Shown: positions 22,133 through 33,404, counted from the first letter of the stretch. The stretch is 64,000 nt of DNA from Arachis hypogaea (GCF_003086295.3 NC_092044.1:69941213-70005212); one strand, 5' to 3'. Made by a program: numbers and translations. Notes: a model not told the origin generated them from the letters alone.

Positions 22133-23173
22133 GGAGAGTAACAAGCTAAGGTTGACAAGGTGAAGTAAGAAAATGTGGTTAGAAGAGTGGTGAGGTTGTT
22201 TTCGGCAAGAGATAGTTATGCTATGATGAAAGGAAATGTGCAAGAAGGAGCTTTGGTGGTGTGGAGCTCGTTCCCTAATTGCTTCTTTATAGTGCAAGCA
22301 AGTGAAAAATGGACGGCTAGGGTGATTTGTGAAGGATGGCTTGATGGTAAATATATGAATTAGGGGAAAGGACGAATTGCTTTTCACTTTCTTGGAAGTA
22401 TTCTAGGTGCATTAGGTTGTACATGTAGCTATCTTTTCATGCAGAACTTCTTTTTCCCATTTGTTAGTTTCAAAGACCTTTGAACTTCCTTTTTGACCAA
22501 GCACCGTGCCTCCCCATTTGTCTTTTTCCTCCATTATTATCCTTCCTTTTGTACCTGCACAAACAAACAAATTTGTTATCATTTTTTTTTCGGTCATGTG
22601 AATAAGGAAAAGCACTTGCACATGTTTTTCATTCTTTTTGAATTGTAGATCAATGATTAACTTTATGAGCTTATAGCCGTGACTTTTATATGTATGCACA
22701 CTTATTATTGGACACCAAACTTAGTGTTTGGTAATGTCTCCTGATGACATGAAATCCATGTTAGTGTCCTTAATGAATGTGCATAATTCTTAATAAATCA
22801 TAGTCACCTTGACTCTTTGATCCTAAACAATTTCACTACTTAAAGTAATTGAAATCAAAGTATTAAGACATGCAAATGGTATACTTGTCATGAAATTCTA
22901 AATCCAGAGGAACTTCTTGCTTTTCATTAACTGTGTTCAAAAAGGAACACCAAACTTAATGTTTGGTTGTGCACCTTGAATGAAAAACTAAATACAGTTT
23001 TGCATAAGATTTGGAGATGCCTTCAGGCACACCAAACTTAGAGACCAATGGTATTTTACATGTAATGTTTAGTGCACCTTATCAACGGTTGTCCTGAGGA
23101 TTCACGTTCATGCATAAGAAACCATGCTTTATTAGATGCAGAGTAAAACAATAAAGAGTAAGGATACTAAAAA
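22133..23173 (-). other. TE-6 intergenic region between gag-protease and second ORF
   Basis: No gene. It contains three copies of CACCAAACTTA (22713, 22948, 23030), the complement of this element's polypurine-tract motif; the first two sit in seven-base-pair hairpins with arms ACCAAAC and GTTTGGT. It may hold the leader or promoter of the second ORF. Confidence 0.65.
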
Positions 23174-23191
23174 CATGGGTTGCCTCCCATG
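23174..23191 (-). other. Post-gag hairpin, TE-6
   Basis: In element sense CATGGGAGGCAACCCATG: six-base arms CATGGG and CCCATG around loop AGGCAA, about 40 nt after the gag-protease stop. It follows the palindrome GAAGCGCTTC (23191-23200). Two base pairs are swapped relative to TE-8. Confidence 0.85.
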
Positions 23192-23232
23192 AAGCGCTTC
23201 TTTAACGTCACTAGCTTGACGGTTGTCCCTTG

Positions 23233-26043
23233 TTAGGGTGGATTGTAGTGCTTGATGTCTTCTCCTCTTACTATGAAAATGTCCCCATTTGATTCCTTTA
23301 TGATTTCCAAATGTTCCATAGAAAGAACTTTCCTGATTGTGAACACTTGAGGAAGCTGTGAAGGAATGGTTTTGAGGCCAGGTGGCATTGGCAGATAATG
23401 ACTTGATATCACTTCATCTCCCGGAGAGAAACCTTCAGTGGGAATTTTCTTGTTTCTCCACCCTCTTGGCACCTTCTTTACAATTCTTCCCTCTCTCTTG
23501 AGGACTTCTTCTTTGACTCTTATGCCAGTAGGTTCCTTCTTATTTGTTTCTTTTAATTCTTGTCGCTTTAACTCTTGCAAATCTTGTTTGCCTTCCAAGG
23601 ACTGTTTTAGAGTTTTAGTTGCTGGATTGCTTTCCTCCGAACAGAGATGGCTACTATCATCCTTAGGCTTTTCAGATTCTGGTTCAGGGTCAGATGCAGG
23701 TTTGAAAACATGGAAAATGAGCTGTTCATCATGTATTCTCAAAATTAGCTCTCCTTGTTCTACATCTATGAGCGCTCTAGCAGTGGCTAGAAATGGCCTT
23801 CCCAGAATGATAGGGTGTAGGTAGCTTTCCTCCATGTCCAAAATGACAAAGTCTGTAGGGAAGAAATAATTTCCCACTTTCACCAGCACATTCTCCACTA
23901 CCCCTTCAGCTTGCTTTTGAGTTTTGTCAGCCAGTTGTATGATTACATCAGTGGATCTTACCTCATTCAGTTGTAGCCTCTTCATAAGAGTCAGAGGCAT
24001 CACATTTATGCTAGCTCCTAGATCACAGAATCCTCTGTCAATTTTTGTTTCCCCTATGATGCAAGGGATATGGAAACTTCCTGGGTCTGTTTTCTTAGAG
24101 ACTATGTCCTTCTTGATGAGTGCACTGCATTCCTTGTTCATTATTACAGTTTGTCCTCCCTTCAAAACTCTTTTCTTGCTCAGCAATTCTTTCAAATACT
24201 TGATATGTGTAGGCATCTGCTGGAGGATATCAAGAAAGGGAATATTGATATGGAGAGACTTAAATGTCTCTAGGAACCTTGAATATGTTTTCCCTTTTTC
24301 ACCTCCTCCTAACCTCTGAGGAAATGGTGCTTTTGGTTGGTATGTTTCCAGCGTGCCTTCCTTTTGCATATCCTTAGCTTGCTCCGTTTCGCTTTCCTGC
24401 TTAGCTTCTTCCACACTTTCTTTCAAGATTTCTGGCTCCTTTTCCGAGGGTCTGATTCCTTCTTCTTCTGAGACTTCCTTCAATGTGGTGATGGCCTTGC
24501 ATTCTTCCCATCTCACTCCCTTTTGTTCCCCTTTAGGATTCTTTTCTGTGTCACTAGGGAACACTGCAGTTGACTTAGGGGCCTGTTGAGAAAGTTCTCC
24601 TACTCGAGCCTCCATCCACTTGAGTTTTTCGCCATGGTTTCTTAAGGTTGATCTCACATCGTCCCTAAAGTTTTTCAACTCACTTATGTCCTGACCCATG
24701 TTTACTAACCTTCCTTCTATCCTGTTTAATTGATCTTGAAATTGTTGGTTCGGATTAGGTTGGGCAGGTTGATTGTTTTGGCCATGATATGGTGGTTGGG
24801 AGTAAGTGTTTTGTGTGGCTTGGTATGATCTTTGGTTGGAGTTTTGGTATGTGGAATTGTTATGTTGGTTGTGGTTGTAAGGTTTGTGGTTTTGTGGTTG
24901 GCTTTGCTGGTTTCCCCACCCAAAGTTTGGGTGGTTTTTCCATCCTGGGTTGTAAGTGTTGGAATGTGGATCATATGGTTGCCTTTGTTGATTTCCCACA
25001 TAGTTGGCCTCTTCCCAATCACCTCCTTCAGTGCTTACTTCCTCTTGATCTTGTGTGTGTAGTGCAGCCACTTGCTTTGTGTCTAATTTCCTGGTGAGCT
25101 CTGCTAGTTGCTTGGCAAACACCTTGTTTTGGGCTAGAATTGTATCCACATGGTTCAGCTCCATCACTCCCTTAGTGTTGTGCCTCTCTGAAGCATAGTA
25201 GTACTCATTCTCAGCCACTATCTCAATCACTTCAATGGCTTCTTCCACAGTCTTTTTCCTGTTCAATGAACCTCCGGATGAATGGTCTACAGCCTTCCTT
25301 GATTCATAAGAAAGTCCATCATAGAAAATATGCAATTGCACCCAGTCAGGGAACATGTTTGGTGGGCATTTCCTTGTCAACTCTTTGAACCTCTCCCATG
25401 CCTCGTAGAGAGTCTCACCATCCTGTTGTCTAAAAGTCTGAACCTCAGATCGAAGCCTATTGACCTTTTGTGGGGGGTAGAAACGTGCCAGAAACTTGCT
25501 CTCCACCTCATCCCAGGTTGTTAGGCTGTCCCTTGGGAATGATTCCAGCCACTTAGTTGCCTTGTCCCTAAGTGAAAATGGGAACAAGAGCAGTTTGTAG
25601 GCATCTTCCTGGACTCCATTGGACTTCACTGTGTCACAAATTCTCAGGAATTTGGTGAGATGTTGATTTGGATCTTTATTAGCACTCCCACCAAATGAAC
25701 AATGGTTCTCCACCAGTGATATTAGCTGTGGTTTGAGTTCAAAATTGTTGGCCTGAATGGGTGGTTTCTGAATGCTACTACCACAATTACCAGAGGTTGG
25801 GTTTATGTATGAACCAAGAACCCTTCTCTCAGGAATGGCATTATTTCCATCATCCCTCTCATGGTTGTGAACTTCTCTATCCATGTTGAGATCTAGAGCT
25901 TCCTCAAAGTTGTCCTCAGATTCTCCTTCAGATTCTTCTTCTCCTAGTACCCTCTTCCTTCTTGCTTCCCTTCTAAGTCTATGAAGGGTCCTCTCTGGTT
26001 CGGTATATGGAGGGGTTGATGTCTCTCCTCTCCTACCTGTCAT
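23233..26043 (-). CDS. TE-6 gag-protease with a residual integrase tail
   Basis: An intact 936-codon ORF; the ATG at 26043 (MTGRRGET) is preferred over the earlier in-frame Met because it fits Athila gag starts. The capsid-like core has NNFELKPQLISLVENHCSF, FPFSLRDKATKWLESFPRDS, FLARFYPPQKVNRLRSEV and GETLYEAWERFKELTRKCP. A Gln/Asn/Tyr-rich segment with NPGWKNHPNFGWG follows. The protease-like site is FCDLGASINVMP near codon 672, with ILGRPFLATARALID after it. The C-terminal about 60 residues (from FSPGDEVI to FIVRGEDIKHY) resemble the C-terminal end of Athila integrase. This suggests an in-frame loss of RT, RNase H and the integrase core. Open and possibly translated. Confidence 0.9.
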   Translation of the reverse strand: MTGRRGETSTPPYTEPERTLHRLRREARRKRVLGEEESEGESEDNFEEALDLNMDREVHNHERDDGNNAIPERRVLGSYINPTSGNCGSSIQKPPIQANNFELKPQLISLVENHCSFGGSANKDPNQHLTKFLRICDTVKSNGVQEDAYKLLLFPFSLRDKATKWLESFPRDSLTTWDEVESKFLARFYPPQKVNRLRSEVQTFRQQDGETLYEAWERFKELTRKCPPNMFPDWVQLHIFYDGLSYESRKAVDHSSGGSLNRKKTVEEAIEVIEIVAENEYYYASERHNTKGVMELNHVDTILAQNKVFAKQLAELTRKLDTKQVAALHTQDQEEVSTEGGDWEEANYVGNQQRQPYDPHSNTYNPGWKNHPNFGWGNQQSQPQNHKPYNHNQHNNSTYQNSNQRSYQATQNTYSQPPYHGQNNQPAQPNPNQQFQDQLNRIEGRLVNMGQDISELKNFRDDVRSTLRNHGEKLKWMEARVGELSQQAPKSTAVFPSDTEKNPKGEQKGVRWEECKAITTLKEVSEEEGIRPSEKEPEILKESVEEAKQESETEQAKDMQKEGTLETYQPKAPFPQRLGGGEKGKTYSRFLETFKSLHINIPFLDILQQMPTHIKYLKELLSKKRVLKGGQTVIMNKECSALIKKDIVSKKTDPGSFHIPCIIGETKIDRGFCDLGASINVMPLTLMKRLQLNEVRSTDVIIQLADKTQKQAEGVVENVLVKVGNYFFPTDFVILDMEESYLHPIILGRPFLATARALIDVEQGELILRIHDEQLIFHVFKPASDPEPESEKPKDDSSHLCSEESNPATKTLKQSLEGKQDLQELKRQELKETNKKEPTGIRVKEEVLKREGRIVKKVPRGWRNKKIPTEGFSPGDEVISSHYLPMPPGLKTIPSQLPQVFTIRKVLSMEHLEIIKESNGDIFIVRGEDIKHYNPP

Positions 26044-26303
26044 ACAAGAACACACCACAAGCAACAACCAAGTGGAATACTCTTGGTTAATGGAAGAGTA
26101 TGGTTAGAGCAGTTGAGGAATTAATTCAAATAGTTAGTGGGTCAGTGAGTTAGTTGCTAGAAATGAAAGGCATAAGAAAGAACAAGCAAATAACAGAGTG
26201 CAGAAATTAAAATTCAACAAGTAACTTGAACTAAATTAACAAAACAAAACAAAATTGCTCAATCTAGTTAACTTCCAATTTGAGAATTGTCAATCGAAAA
26301 CCA
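26044..26303 (-). other. TE-6 leader
   Basis: Short untranslated leader between the PBS and the gag ATG. No other feature seen. Confidence 0.7.
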
Positions 26304-26322
26304 ATCCCCGGCAACGGCGCCA
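26304..26322 (-). other. TE-6 primer binding site (tRNA-Asp)
   Basis: Plus strand ATCCCCGGCAACGGCGCCA, the 3' end of plant tRNA-Asp including CCA, six bases inside the 5' LTR. Confidence 0.93.
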
Positions 26323-26328
26323 TAAACT

Positions 26329-28518
26329 TGATGTAGCATAACCTTGATGCTATGATTTTAGGAAATTGCACAATCGGCAAAATTCCTTCCGGCAAGTGCA
26401 CCGGTTATCGTCAAGTAAAAACTCACAATAGAGTGAGGTCGAATCCCACAAGGATTGGTTGAATGAGCAATTCGGATTAGAAGTTTGTTCTAGTTGAGCG
26501 GAATCAAGATTTAGATGAGAATTGCGGAATATTAAATTGCATGAATTAAAGAGCTAGAAATTAAATTGCTGAAATTAAAAGGGATGGGGGTGATTGCATG
26601 AAATTAAATTGCAGAATGTAAAGAGAAAATGTAGATCAGAAATGGGGAAGTCATTGGGTTTCAGGAGATATTGAGATCTCCGAATCAAACATTTCTATCT
26701 CTTCCTCAACCAATGCATTCATTGAATTTTGCTTGGCAATCTTATATGATTGGATCCCAATTCCTTGGCTCACCAATTCTCTCTAAAAACAAACAAATTC
26801 CCAATCCCTTGGTTTAAATGTTCATAAGAAGAGATGATGCTCGATCACTGATTATACCACACAGCTTCATGAACCACAATTTGGTAGGATTACATGTCAC
26901 AATATCCATCCAAACCCCAATCCAATTCACTGTGAGAAAGCTTCTCTAGCATGAATCCTCCATTCCTTTCCCAAGGTTCCGAAGGATTCCAATTCTGGAT
27001 AGTTTCTTTCCCAAGACAACTACCCAATGGAATTAGATCGAGAAGCTTTCTAACAAAATTCAAGAGAAAAGATTGAAGAAGAAGATAAAAAGTATTATTG
27101 ATTCATTGAATTACAATAGAGCTCCCTAACCCAATGAAAGGGGTTTAGTGAGTCATAGCTCCGAATTCTATTACAAAAGTAAAAAAAATGCTAAAGTGTC
27201 AAAAAAAAGTCCTAACTAACTTCAATTCTATCCTATTTATACACTTTTTAAATTGAGCTTCTGTTGTGATTCTTGGGCTTTGAGGCCTTTCCCTGATTTC
27301 CTTTTTGCTTTGGGTTTATGATCCATAATACTGATGAGGCTGTGATCCAACTCTGTAACATTCATTGAGCAAACTTAGTGATAAACAAGTAATGACACAA
27401 GACTCAACAAATTGAAGTTCCAGACTCATCAATTCTTCAGGCCCAATCCCATAAACTATGATATTCAATTGGGTTTCATACCATAATAGGTTTAAGTTAA
27501 TATTTGTGTTCAAATGCTAACTTAAACCTCAATATAATTGGCCCAGAAACCCTTTCAAAGAGTGGCGTTTAAGTTGAAGTTTAAGTTTCAGTTTAAGGCT
27601 AAACTGAAACTTAAACGTGGAATTGGAAGAAAACAACCCAGGAGGGTAATTACTCGAACACGTTTAAGCTTCAGTTTGAGGTCAAACTGAAGCTTAAACG
27701 TGGAAATGAAGATTGCAACCCTGGAGGCAATTCTTGGTCGAACACGTTTAAGCTCCAGTTTGAGGTCAAACTGGAGCTTAAACGTGGAAATGAGAAGGCA
27801 ACCCTGGAGTAGCAAAAACGCCGAACACGTTTAACCTCCAGTTTGAGGTCAAACTGGAGGTTAAACGTGGGAATGAAGAAGGTAGCCCTGGAGTGTGAAT
27901 GTCGAACACGTTTAAGCTCCATTTTGAGGTCAAACTGGAGCTTAAACGTGAAAATGGCTTCCTGGTGCCTCATATAGTTCGAACACGTTTAACCTCATTC
28001 TGGCATTTAACCTTCAGTTTGAGGTTAAACTGGAGGTTAAACGCCAGTTTCCTCTTTTCTCAGCTTTCATGATTCTGGCGTTTAACCTTCAGTTTAAGGT
28101 TAAACTGAAGGTTAAACGCCACTTTCAGCATTTGGTGCATTCCTTATTCTGGCGTTTAACTTCCAGTTTAAGGTTAAACTGGAGGTTAAACGCCACTTTC
28201 ACATTGTACTCCATATGTGATCTTCAAGCTTCCTTTATAGATTTGGTTGCTTCCTTGCCTAGCCTCTTCTTCCCTGAAATCATCCACACAATTGCATCAA
28301 AGTCTTGCAGATTTTCATGAGAATTCCTCCATTCATAGCATTCAAGTAATATAACTAAAAACTCATGGAATTTGCATCAAAATTACACTGTTTGGATGAT
28401 TCATTACTTTGTTGTTCATTTAACCATTCTTGGTTACTTTAAGCTCAAGAAAATGCATAAAACAACTAAAACTAACAGAAAAATGCTAGTGAAACTAGCC
28501 TAAGATGCCTTGGCATCA
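26329..28518 (-). repeat. TE-6 5' LTR (2190 bp)
   Basis: Same termini as the left copy; TATA box at 27232-27244 on the minus strand. About 160 bp longer than the left LTR because two palindrome units (27659-27702 and 27907-27950 with their spacers) are present only here. Confidence 0.95.
27565..28195. repeat. Palindrome array in TE-6 5' LTR, eight units
   Basis: Near-perfect 44 bp palindromes lie at 27659-27702, 27743-27786, 27826-27869 and 27907-27950, spaced 84, 83 and 81 bp apart, with related units before and after. Arms read CACGTTTAAGCTTCAG, CACGTTTAAGCTCCAG and CACGTTTAACCTCCAG in the first three, each matched by its complement on the other side of a GG centre. The fourth has one mismatch. 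Confidence 0.92.
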
Positions 28519-28523
28519 GAAAG

Positions 28524-29237
28524 TTTCCTGAAGATCATTGAGGAGGTTGACCAAGGTGGACTAAAAATCATTGATGATGCAATCCACTTCTTGATCAAAT
28601 TCTCTCAATTCTCTATTTATCTCTTCCGGTTCACTAGTTCTACCTTCCTCCTCTTTTTGCGACTCTTGTTCTAGCTCATCTTCTTTCCCTTGAGGCTCTA
28701 TGTCCTCCTCCTCACTACACTCCTTCGTTGCTACTCCACATTCCTCAAGGGGAATGTCTTGATTGCTTGAGCATAGCAAGGTCAAGCGGTGTACCGCTTC
28801 AGCTATGGTGGCCATGAACTCCCCTTGCTTCCTTCGGAACCCTTCTTGCTCTTGGAAGAATGCTTGAAGGTCTTGTTCTTCTTGGGGCAAGGGTTGGAAA
28901 ACTTGAAATTGCGGTGGAAGAGGAAGTTCAAAAGTTAGGAGAAAGGTTGTATATGTGGGAGGTGGTTCTTGTGGGTGGGGATATTGAGGTGGTGTATAAG
29001 GAGGTGGTGGTTCATAAGGTTGGTGGCAAGGTGTATAGACATTTTGGTTCATGGAGGTATATAGTATGGTGCTTGAAGGTTTGGTGGTTGAGGGTTATGT
29101 AGGGGGTATCTTTCATATATTTGGGGTTGATATTCACAAAGGGAAAAGCTTGGCTCATTGTAGTATGAGGAAGGTTTTTGCCATGAGTGTTGCTCATACA
29201 CAATTGGTTCCTCCCTTAATTGATTCTCCCACTCCAT
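28524..29237 (-). pseudogene. TE-4 gag-like ORF, 5' part
   Basis: Two frames, 29237-29049 (MEWENQLREEPIVYEQ) and 29052-28561, are joined by a frameshift near 29050. The protein is rich in Pro, Tyr and Gln (PYEPPPPYTPPQYPHPQEPP), then has an AEAVHRLTLLCSSNQ helix and a Glu-rich tail. Composition and position after the PBS suggest a highly diverged gag or a replacement for it. No knuckle or protease motif is visible. A stop at 28561 and TE-6 at 28518 end it. Confidence 0.6.
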
Positions 29238-29462
29238 GAAGCAATCCTAATTTGAATTCATCATACCCTACAAAATACTTACAACCAAGCTCCAAGCAGT
29301 AAGGGTGATAACTCATAAAGAAAGTAAAAATTAAAAGCAAAAGGCATCAATAACCAAAAGAAACAAAATCCTAATTAATAGAAAAAACAACCAAATAACC
29401 AAAAAGTAAGATATTTACACTATTGACATATTTACAACAACCTAATATATAACAACAATTGC

Positions 29463-29481
29463 ATCCCCAGCAACGGTGCCA
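29463..29481 (-). other. TE-4 primer binding site
   Basis: Plus strand ATCCCCAGCAACGGTGCCA, two transitions away from the tRNA-Asp 3' end, six bases inside the LTR start at 29488. Confidence 0.88.
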
Positions 29482-29487
29482 AAAACT

Positions 29488-30158
29488 TGATGAGAGGACT
29501 ATTGTCGATCAAGAATTTCTCAAAATAGAATATGTTCGTTGCAAGTATAGCCTAGACCAACAAACAACCCTCTCAAACAAAGTTTAATTTTCAAATCAAA
29601 TATAAATCGAGAGTAATTAAACCTCGGGTCATTCTCCCTATGATGCAATTGGAAGTGTTTCTCTTTCGGTTGAGGAGATAGAAAGGGGTTTTGAATTAAA
29701 GAACGAGAGATTAAAGAAACTAAGAAATCAAAGAACTAAGAGATGAGTAAAATCGGCGTTAATTCAATTAAAGGGAAAATAAGATCAAAACTTAATGAAA
29801 ATGTTATAAATGCAATAAAAGGACCTTGACTTGGGAATGAGGATCCAAGGAATCCTATCATCACCATAACCACAACTATGGTAATTATGATGAGTCAATC
29901 TCACCTAGTCAACCCCAACCATCGAGGAGTAAGTCAAGCAAGCATAATTGACCTTAATCCATAAGTCCTAGCTAACTTACGAAACTAGTTGATAAAAAGC
30001 TAGCATCAATGGAAACAAGAGTCAACTAACACACCAAGAATAACCGCTAAATGTCGAACATTATGACTCTAGTATCCTAGGAACTCAAACAACAAGCCAA
30101 AGTGTGAAAATCTACTCAAAATCTAAAGTTGGCATTTTCACAAACACCTTGTGTGCAC
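29488..30158 (-). repeat. TE-4 5' LTR, first part
   Basis: Matches 12746-13416 of the left LTR. It is cut after TTGTGTGCAC by the TE-7 LTR at 30159. The next roughly 410 bases of the LTR, including the TATA box, are missing from this copy. Confidence 0.92.
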
Positions 30159-31618
30159 TGATGAGAGGATTTTTGACGATTTAGAATTTTACCAATAAAG
30201 TCTCGTTGTAAAGTATAGTCTCTAAACCAACAAAAATCCTTTCATACAAAAATTTGTTTGTCACAAGTACAAACCCCTAAAATCTATAAATCAAGGTATT
30301 TAAACCTCGGGTCGTCTCTCAAAGGACTTTCAGGGTAGTGTTCTTGTTATTGGTTACGGACTTGTTTATTTTTGGGGTTTTAGGTGAGAAAAATGAATAG
30401 TAAATGGTAATGAAATTCTAATAACAAAATTGTCTTGGCAAGGTTTGATGGTCAAGGACCTCTATCATTATCACTAGCCACAATTAAGATAGTTGCAAGG
30501 ATCAATCCCACTAAGTCATCCTCTAACAAGTAGCAAAGGAAAGTCAAGTGAGTTGTATCTATCCAAGTCCATAAATCCTAGTTTCCATTAATTGAATTAA
30601 TGAAAGCTAGAGTCAATGGCTATCAACTATCAATCACTTGGACATTAGTAACTCAAGAAATCCTAAGTTACCTTCCTAAGCCAAGAACATAAAACTCTAC
30701 TCTAAAATCCTTCCAAGCATTTCATCAAACACTTGGAGGGTAATGAAAGAAAGCATTTTTATTTGCAAGAAAAAAAGGGATTAACAACTAACAATTGCAA
30801 AGAATTAACAAACAACAATCAACAACATCACAATCACATGAATTACCTCAAATTGTATTATTAAAAGAAAACAAAAGAACAAGAGTATCTCAATTACAAA
30901 ACCTAGAAACAAAATAAGAGAAATTACAACAAGAGAATAGGGATAGAAAGAAGAACCAATGAGTAGCAATCACCAATTGAAGGTAGAAGTAGAAAGAGAC
31001 TTGAATTAAACCTAGAACTATGAGATCCTAATCTAACCCTAATTCCTAATCCTAGAGAGAAGTAAGAGCTTCTCTCTCTCAAACTAACTAATCCTAATCC
31101 TAATGAGTGTGTAAGATACAATGAATGAAAAGATGCCTTCCCCTTCAATCCTCGGTCTTCTTAATCCTTCTCTAACAGAATTCTAGCGCCAAAATGGGTC
31201 CAAAAACCCTCCAAGATCGCCAGGCCCGAGTTGCTTTAATGAAATCACGTACGCGTACGCGTCCCAGGCCAATTTTGTGATGTGCGCGTGAGCGCCTTGT
31301 GCGCGTGCGCATCCTTGGCCGAGATCAATTCTTTGACTTTTTGTGCTTCTCTCCACTTGCATGCTTCCTTCCTTGCTCATTTGATCCATGCCTAGCCTAT
31401 TTTAACCTGAGATTACTAGCAAACACATCAAGGCATCTTATGGAATCAATGATGAATTAAAATTACCAAATTAAAGGATTAGAAAGCATGTTTTTACATT
31501 CAAGCACAAATACGGGAGAGATTACAAAATCATGCTTATTCATTGGTTAAACGTGACAAAAGATTGATAAAATGCTCTAAATCCAACACAAGATAAACCC
31601 TAAAAATAGGGTTTATCA
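30159..31618 (-). repeat. TE-7 3' LTR (1460 bp)
   Basis: Starts TGATGAGAGGATTTTTGACG and ends AGGGTTTATCA, followed by the polypurine-tract complement ACCTCCCTACACTTAAA. Its palindrome array is at 31246-31315, with the perfect 12 bp ACGCGTACGCGT at 31251-31262. No clear TATA box was found. Confidence 0.9.
31246..31315. repeat. Palindrome array in TE-7 LTR
   Basis: CpG-rich units: ACGCGTACGCGT (31251-31262), then GTGCGCGTGAGCGC and GTGCGCGTGCGCAT. The homologous last unit in the other LTR is where TE-8 inserted. Confidence 0.82.
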
Positions 31619-31637
31619 ACCTCCCTACACTTAAACC

Positions 31638-31657
31638 TTAGCATGTCCTCATGCTAA
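31638..31657 (-). other. Hairpin next to the polypurine tract, TE-7
   Basis: Arms TTAGCAT and ATGCTAA enclose loop GTCCTC, 19 nt from the LTR edge. A second copy is at 47754-47773, again 19 nt from an LTR end. Confidence 0.88.
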
Positions 31658-33404
31658 AATAAGAAGGAAACAAGGGGTATGATCTTTATTTGATGCAACT
31701 AAACCATATGAGTCCTACCTAAATGCAACTACCTAAAGTGAATGCAAATGCTTGGTCAACATAATTCAACTTCCAAGAGAACATGTATAAGCATGAGAGC
31801 TAGAGCAATAGGAATAAAGTCCAAACCACAATTGTATTGAATTATCAAAAGAAATTCAAGCTTGCAAGAATATAGATAATATGGGTGAATACATATAATT
31901 GAACTTTTGAACCCTCACCGGATGTGTATCCGCTTTATTCACTCAAGTGCTTAAGGGTTAATTCAGTCAATTCTCTTTTAATTATGCTTTCCAAATTTGA
32001 TTTTCTTCTAACAATCAACACCTATTCAATGCATGCATACATTCATCATGAGGTCTTTCCTTTATGTTGTAATGGGGTTAGGGTCAAGGTAGGATCATTT
32101 ATGGTTAAGTGGACTAGAGTTTAGATCTTTGATTAGTATAGACTTTCCCACCTAACCTATGCAATGACCTATACAAATTCAAACTATTCTAACTACCCAT
32201 TCTTTATCTTCTTACATATTCATGCATTGTCTTTTCTTGGTTAACAACACCTATGCATTGATTCCTTCATTGAGCTTCACTTTGGGGCATTTTGTCCCAT
32301 TTGGTTGCTTTCTCTTCATTTTCTTTCTTTTTCTTCTCTTTTTTTTCTTTCCTATATTTCTTTTCCTTTGTTTTTTTCCTCATTTCATTTTTTTTCTTTC
32401 ATACTTTGTACAATAACATCAATTGCATAAGATCCTATACATTTAATCAATACATGAGTATGTATTCCCAATTCCTAAATATGGAAGTGTAACTACCCCT
32501 TTTATCCCATCCAATGTTCCCAAGCCTCACCAACTTTGAATAATGAATACTCTCACTAGCCTAGGCTAATCAAAGATCCAAGCAAGGGACTTTCATTGGT
32601 TTTCCGCCTTGGGTTTGCAATGTGCTAAAATGAGAATAAGTTGGTTAATCGTAGGCTCAAAATTGGCTACAATGGGGAGTAAAAGGTAGACTATTTGGGT
32701 AAGTGAGCTAATGAAATAATGGCCTCAATTATACAAATGCATGAATACAAGGAATAAATGGACATATAGAATCAAGCAAATCAAGGATCACAATCATAGA
32801 AAGAGAGCAATTGCACACAAGAAGGGAAAATAGGTAGTTATAAAATGTAACCACATCAATAGGCTCAAGTATCACAAGCTTGTGTTCTTAGCTCAATACA
32901 TGCTTCACAAAGTATGAATTCAAGCAAGTTTCAAAAATTTTCAATTAATTGGGTTGTGCTTTCTAGATGGATTCCTTGGAAAAAAAATTTATCATTTTGA
33001 CTAAGCATTGTTGTGATTGAAGAGTTCCAAAAAAAATTCCATAGTTCACCCTTTTCTTTCTCAATCAAAATAAGTGCATATGCAAAAAGGGTTAACTAGG
33101 TCTTGACAATTCCACACAATTATTTCAAATCACAATCACAAACTAAGAGGATAACTATATGAGAAAAATCCCAACTAAAGTATGAAATCCAACATCCAAA
33201 ACATCTAATAATCCAAAATGAGAAAATATGCAACAACTAAGGTAAAAGTATCCAAAATAAACCAAAACAACCAATATATACAACAATGTGCAGCATAAGA
33301 TAACTAGGAAGATATAACTAGGAAATACGCCAAAATGTTCACCGGTCCTCTAATGGTGCCAACGGCAATCTCCCCATACTTAAGATCAAGCATCGTCGCC
33401 GATG
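31658..33404 (-). other. TE-7 3' non-coding region
   Basis: No gene. Contains the hairpin CGGATGTGTATCCG (about 31919-31932), the TTTGGGGCATTTTGTCCC hairpin (32281-32298) followed by about 110 bases of almost pure pyrimidine (32310-32400), and an internal polypurine-tract copy CTCCCCATACTTA (33370-33382) 22 nt after the second-ORF stop. Confidence 0.7.

Larger units (their letters stand above)
17539..28518 (-). mobile_element. TE-6: complete non-autonomous Athila-like element
   Basis: Long LTRs (17539-19568 and 26329-28518) with TGATG/CATCA termini are flanked by a perfect GAAAG duplication (17534-17538, 28519-28523) inside the TE-4 gag-like ORF. On the minus strand the order is LTR, tRNA-Asp PBS, gag-protease, covarying hairpin, second ORF, hairpin with polypurine tract, LTR. 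RT, RNase H and the integrase core are absent. Outside one insertion/deletion the LTRs look nearly identical by eye, so the insertion is recent. Confidence 0.95.

Noticed and set aside
24726..25097. Asn/Thr-rich and Trp/Val-rich ORFs overlapping TE-6 gag
   Set aside because: Shadow frames of the Gln/Asn/Tyr-rich part of gag.
26304..26322. tRNA gene fragment
   Set aside because: The 19 bases match a tRNA-Asp 3' end including CCA, which plant tRNA genes do not encode, and lie next to the LTR: this is a primer binding site.
27565..28195. CRISPR-like array in the TE-6 LTR
   Set aside because: Units are evenly spaced and palindromic, but the spacers are also repeated, the repeats lie inside LTRs, and the genome is a plant.
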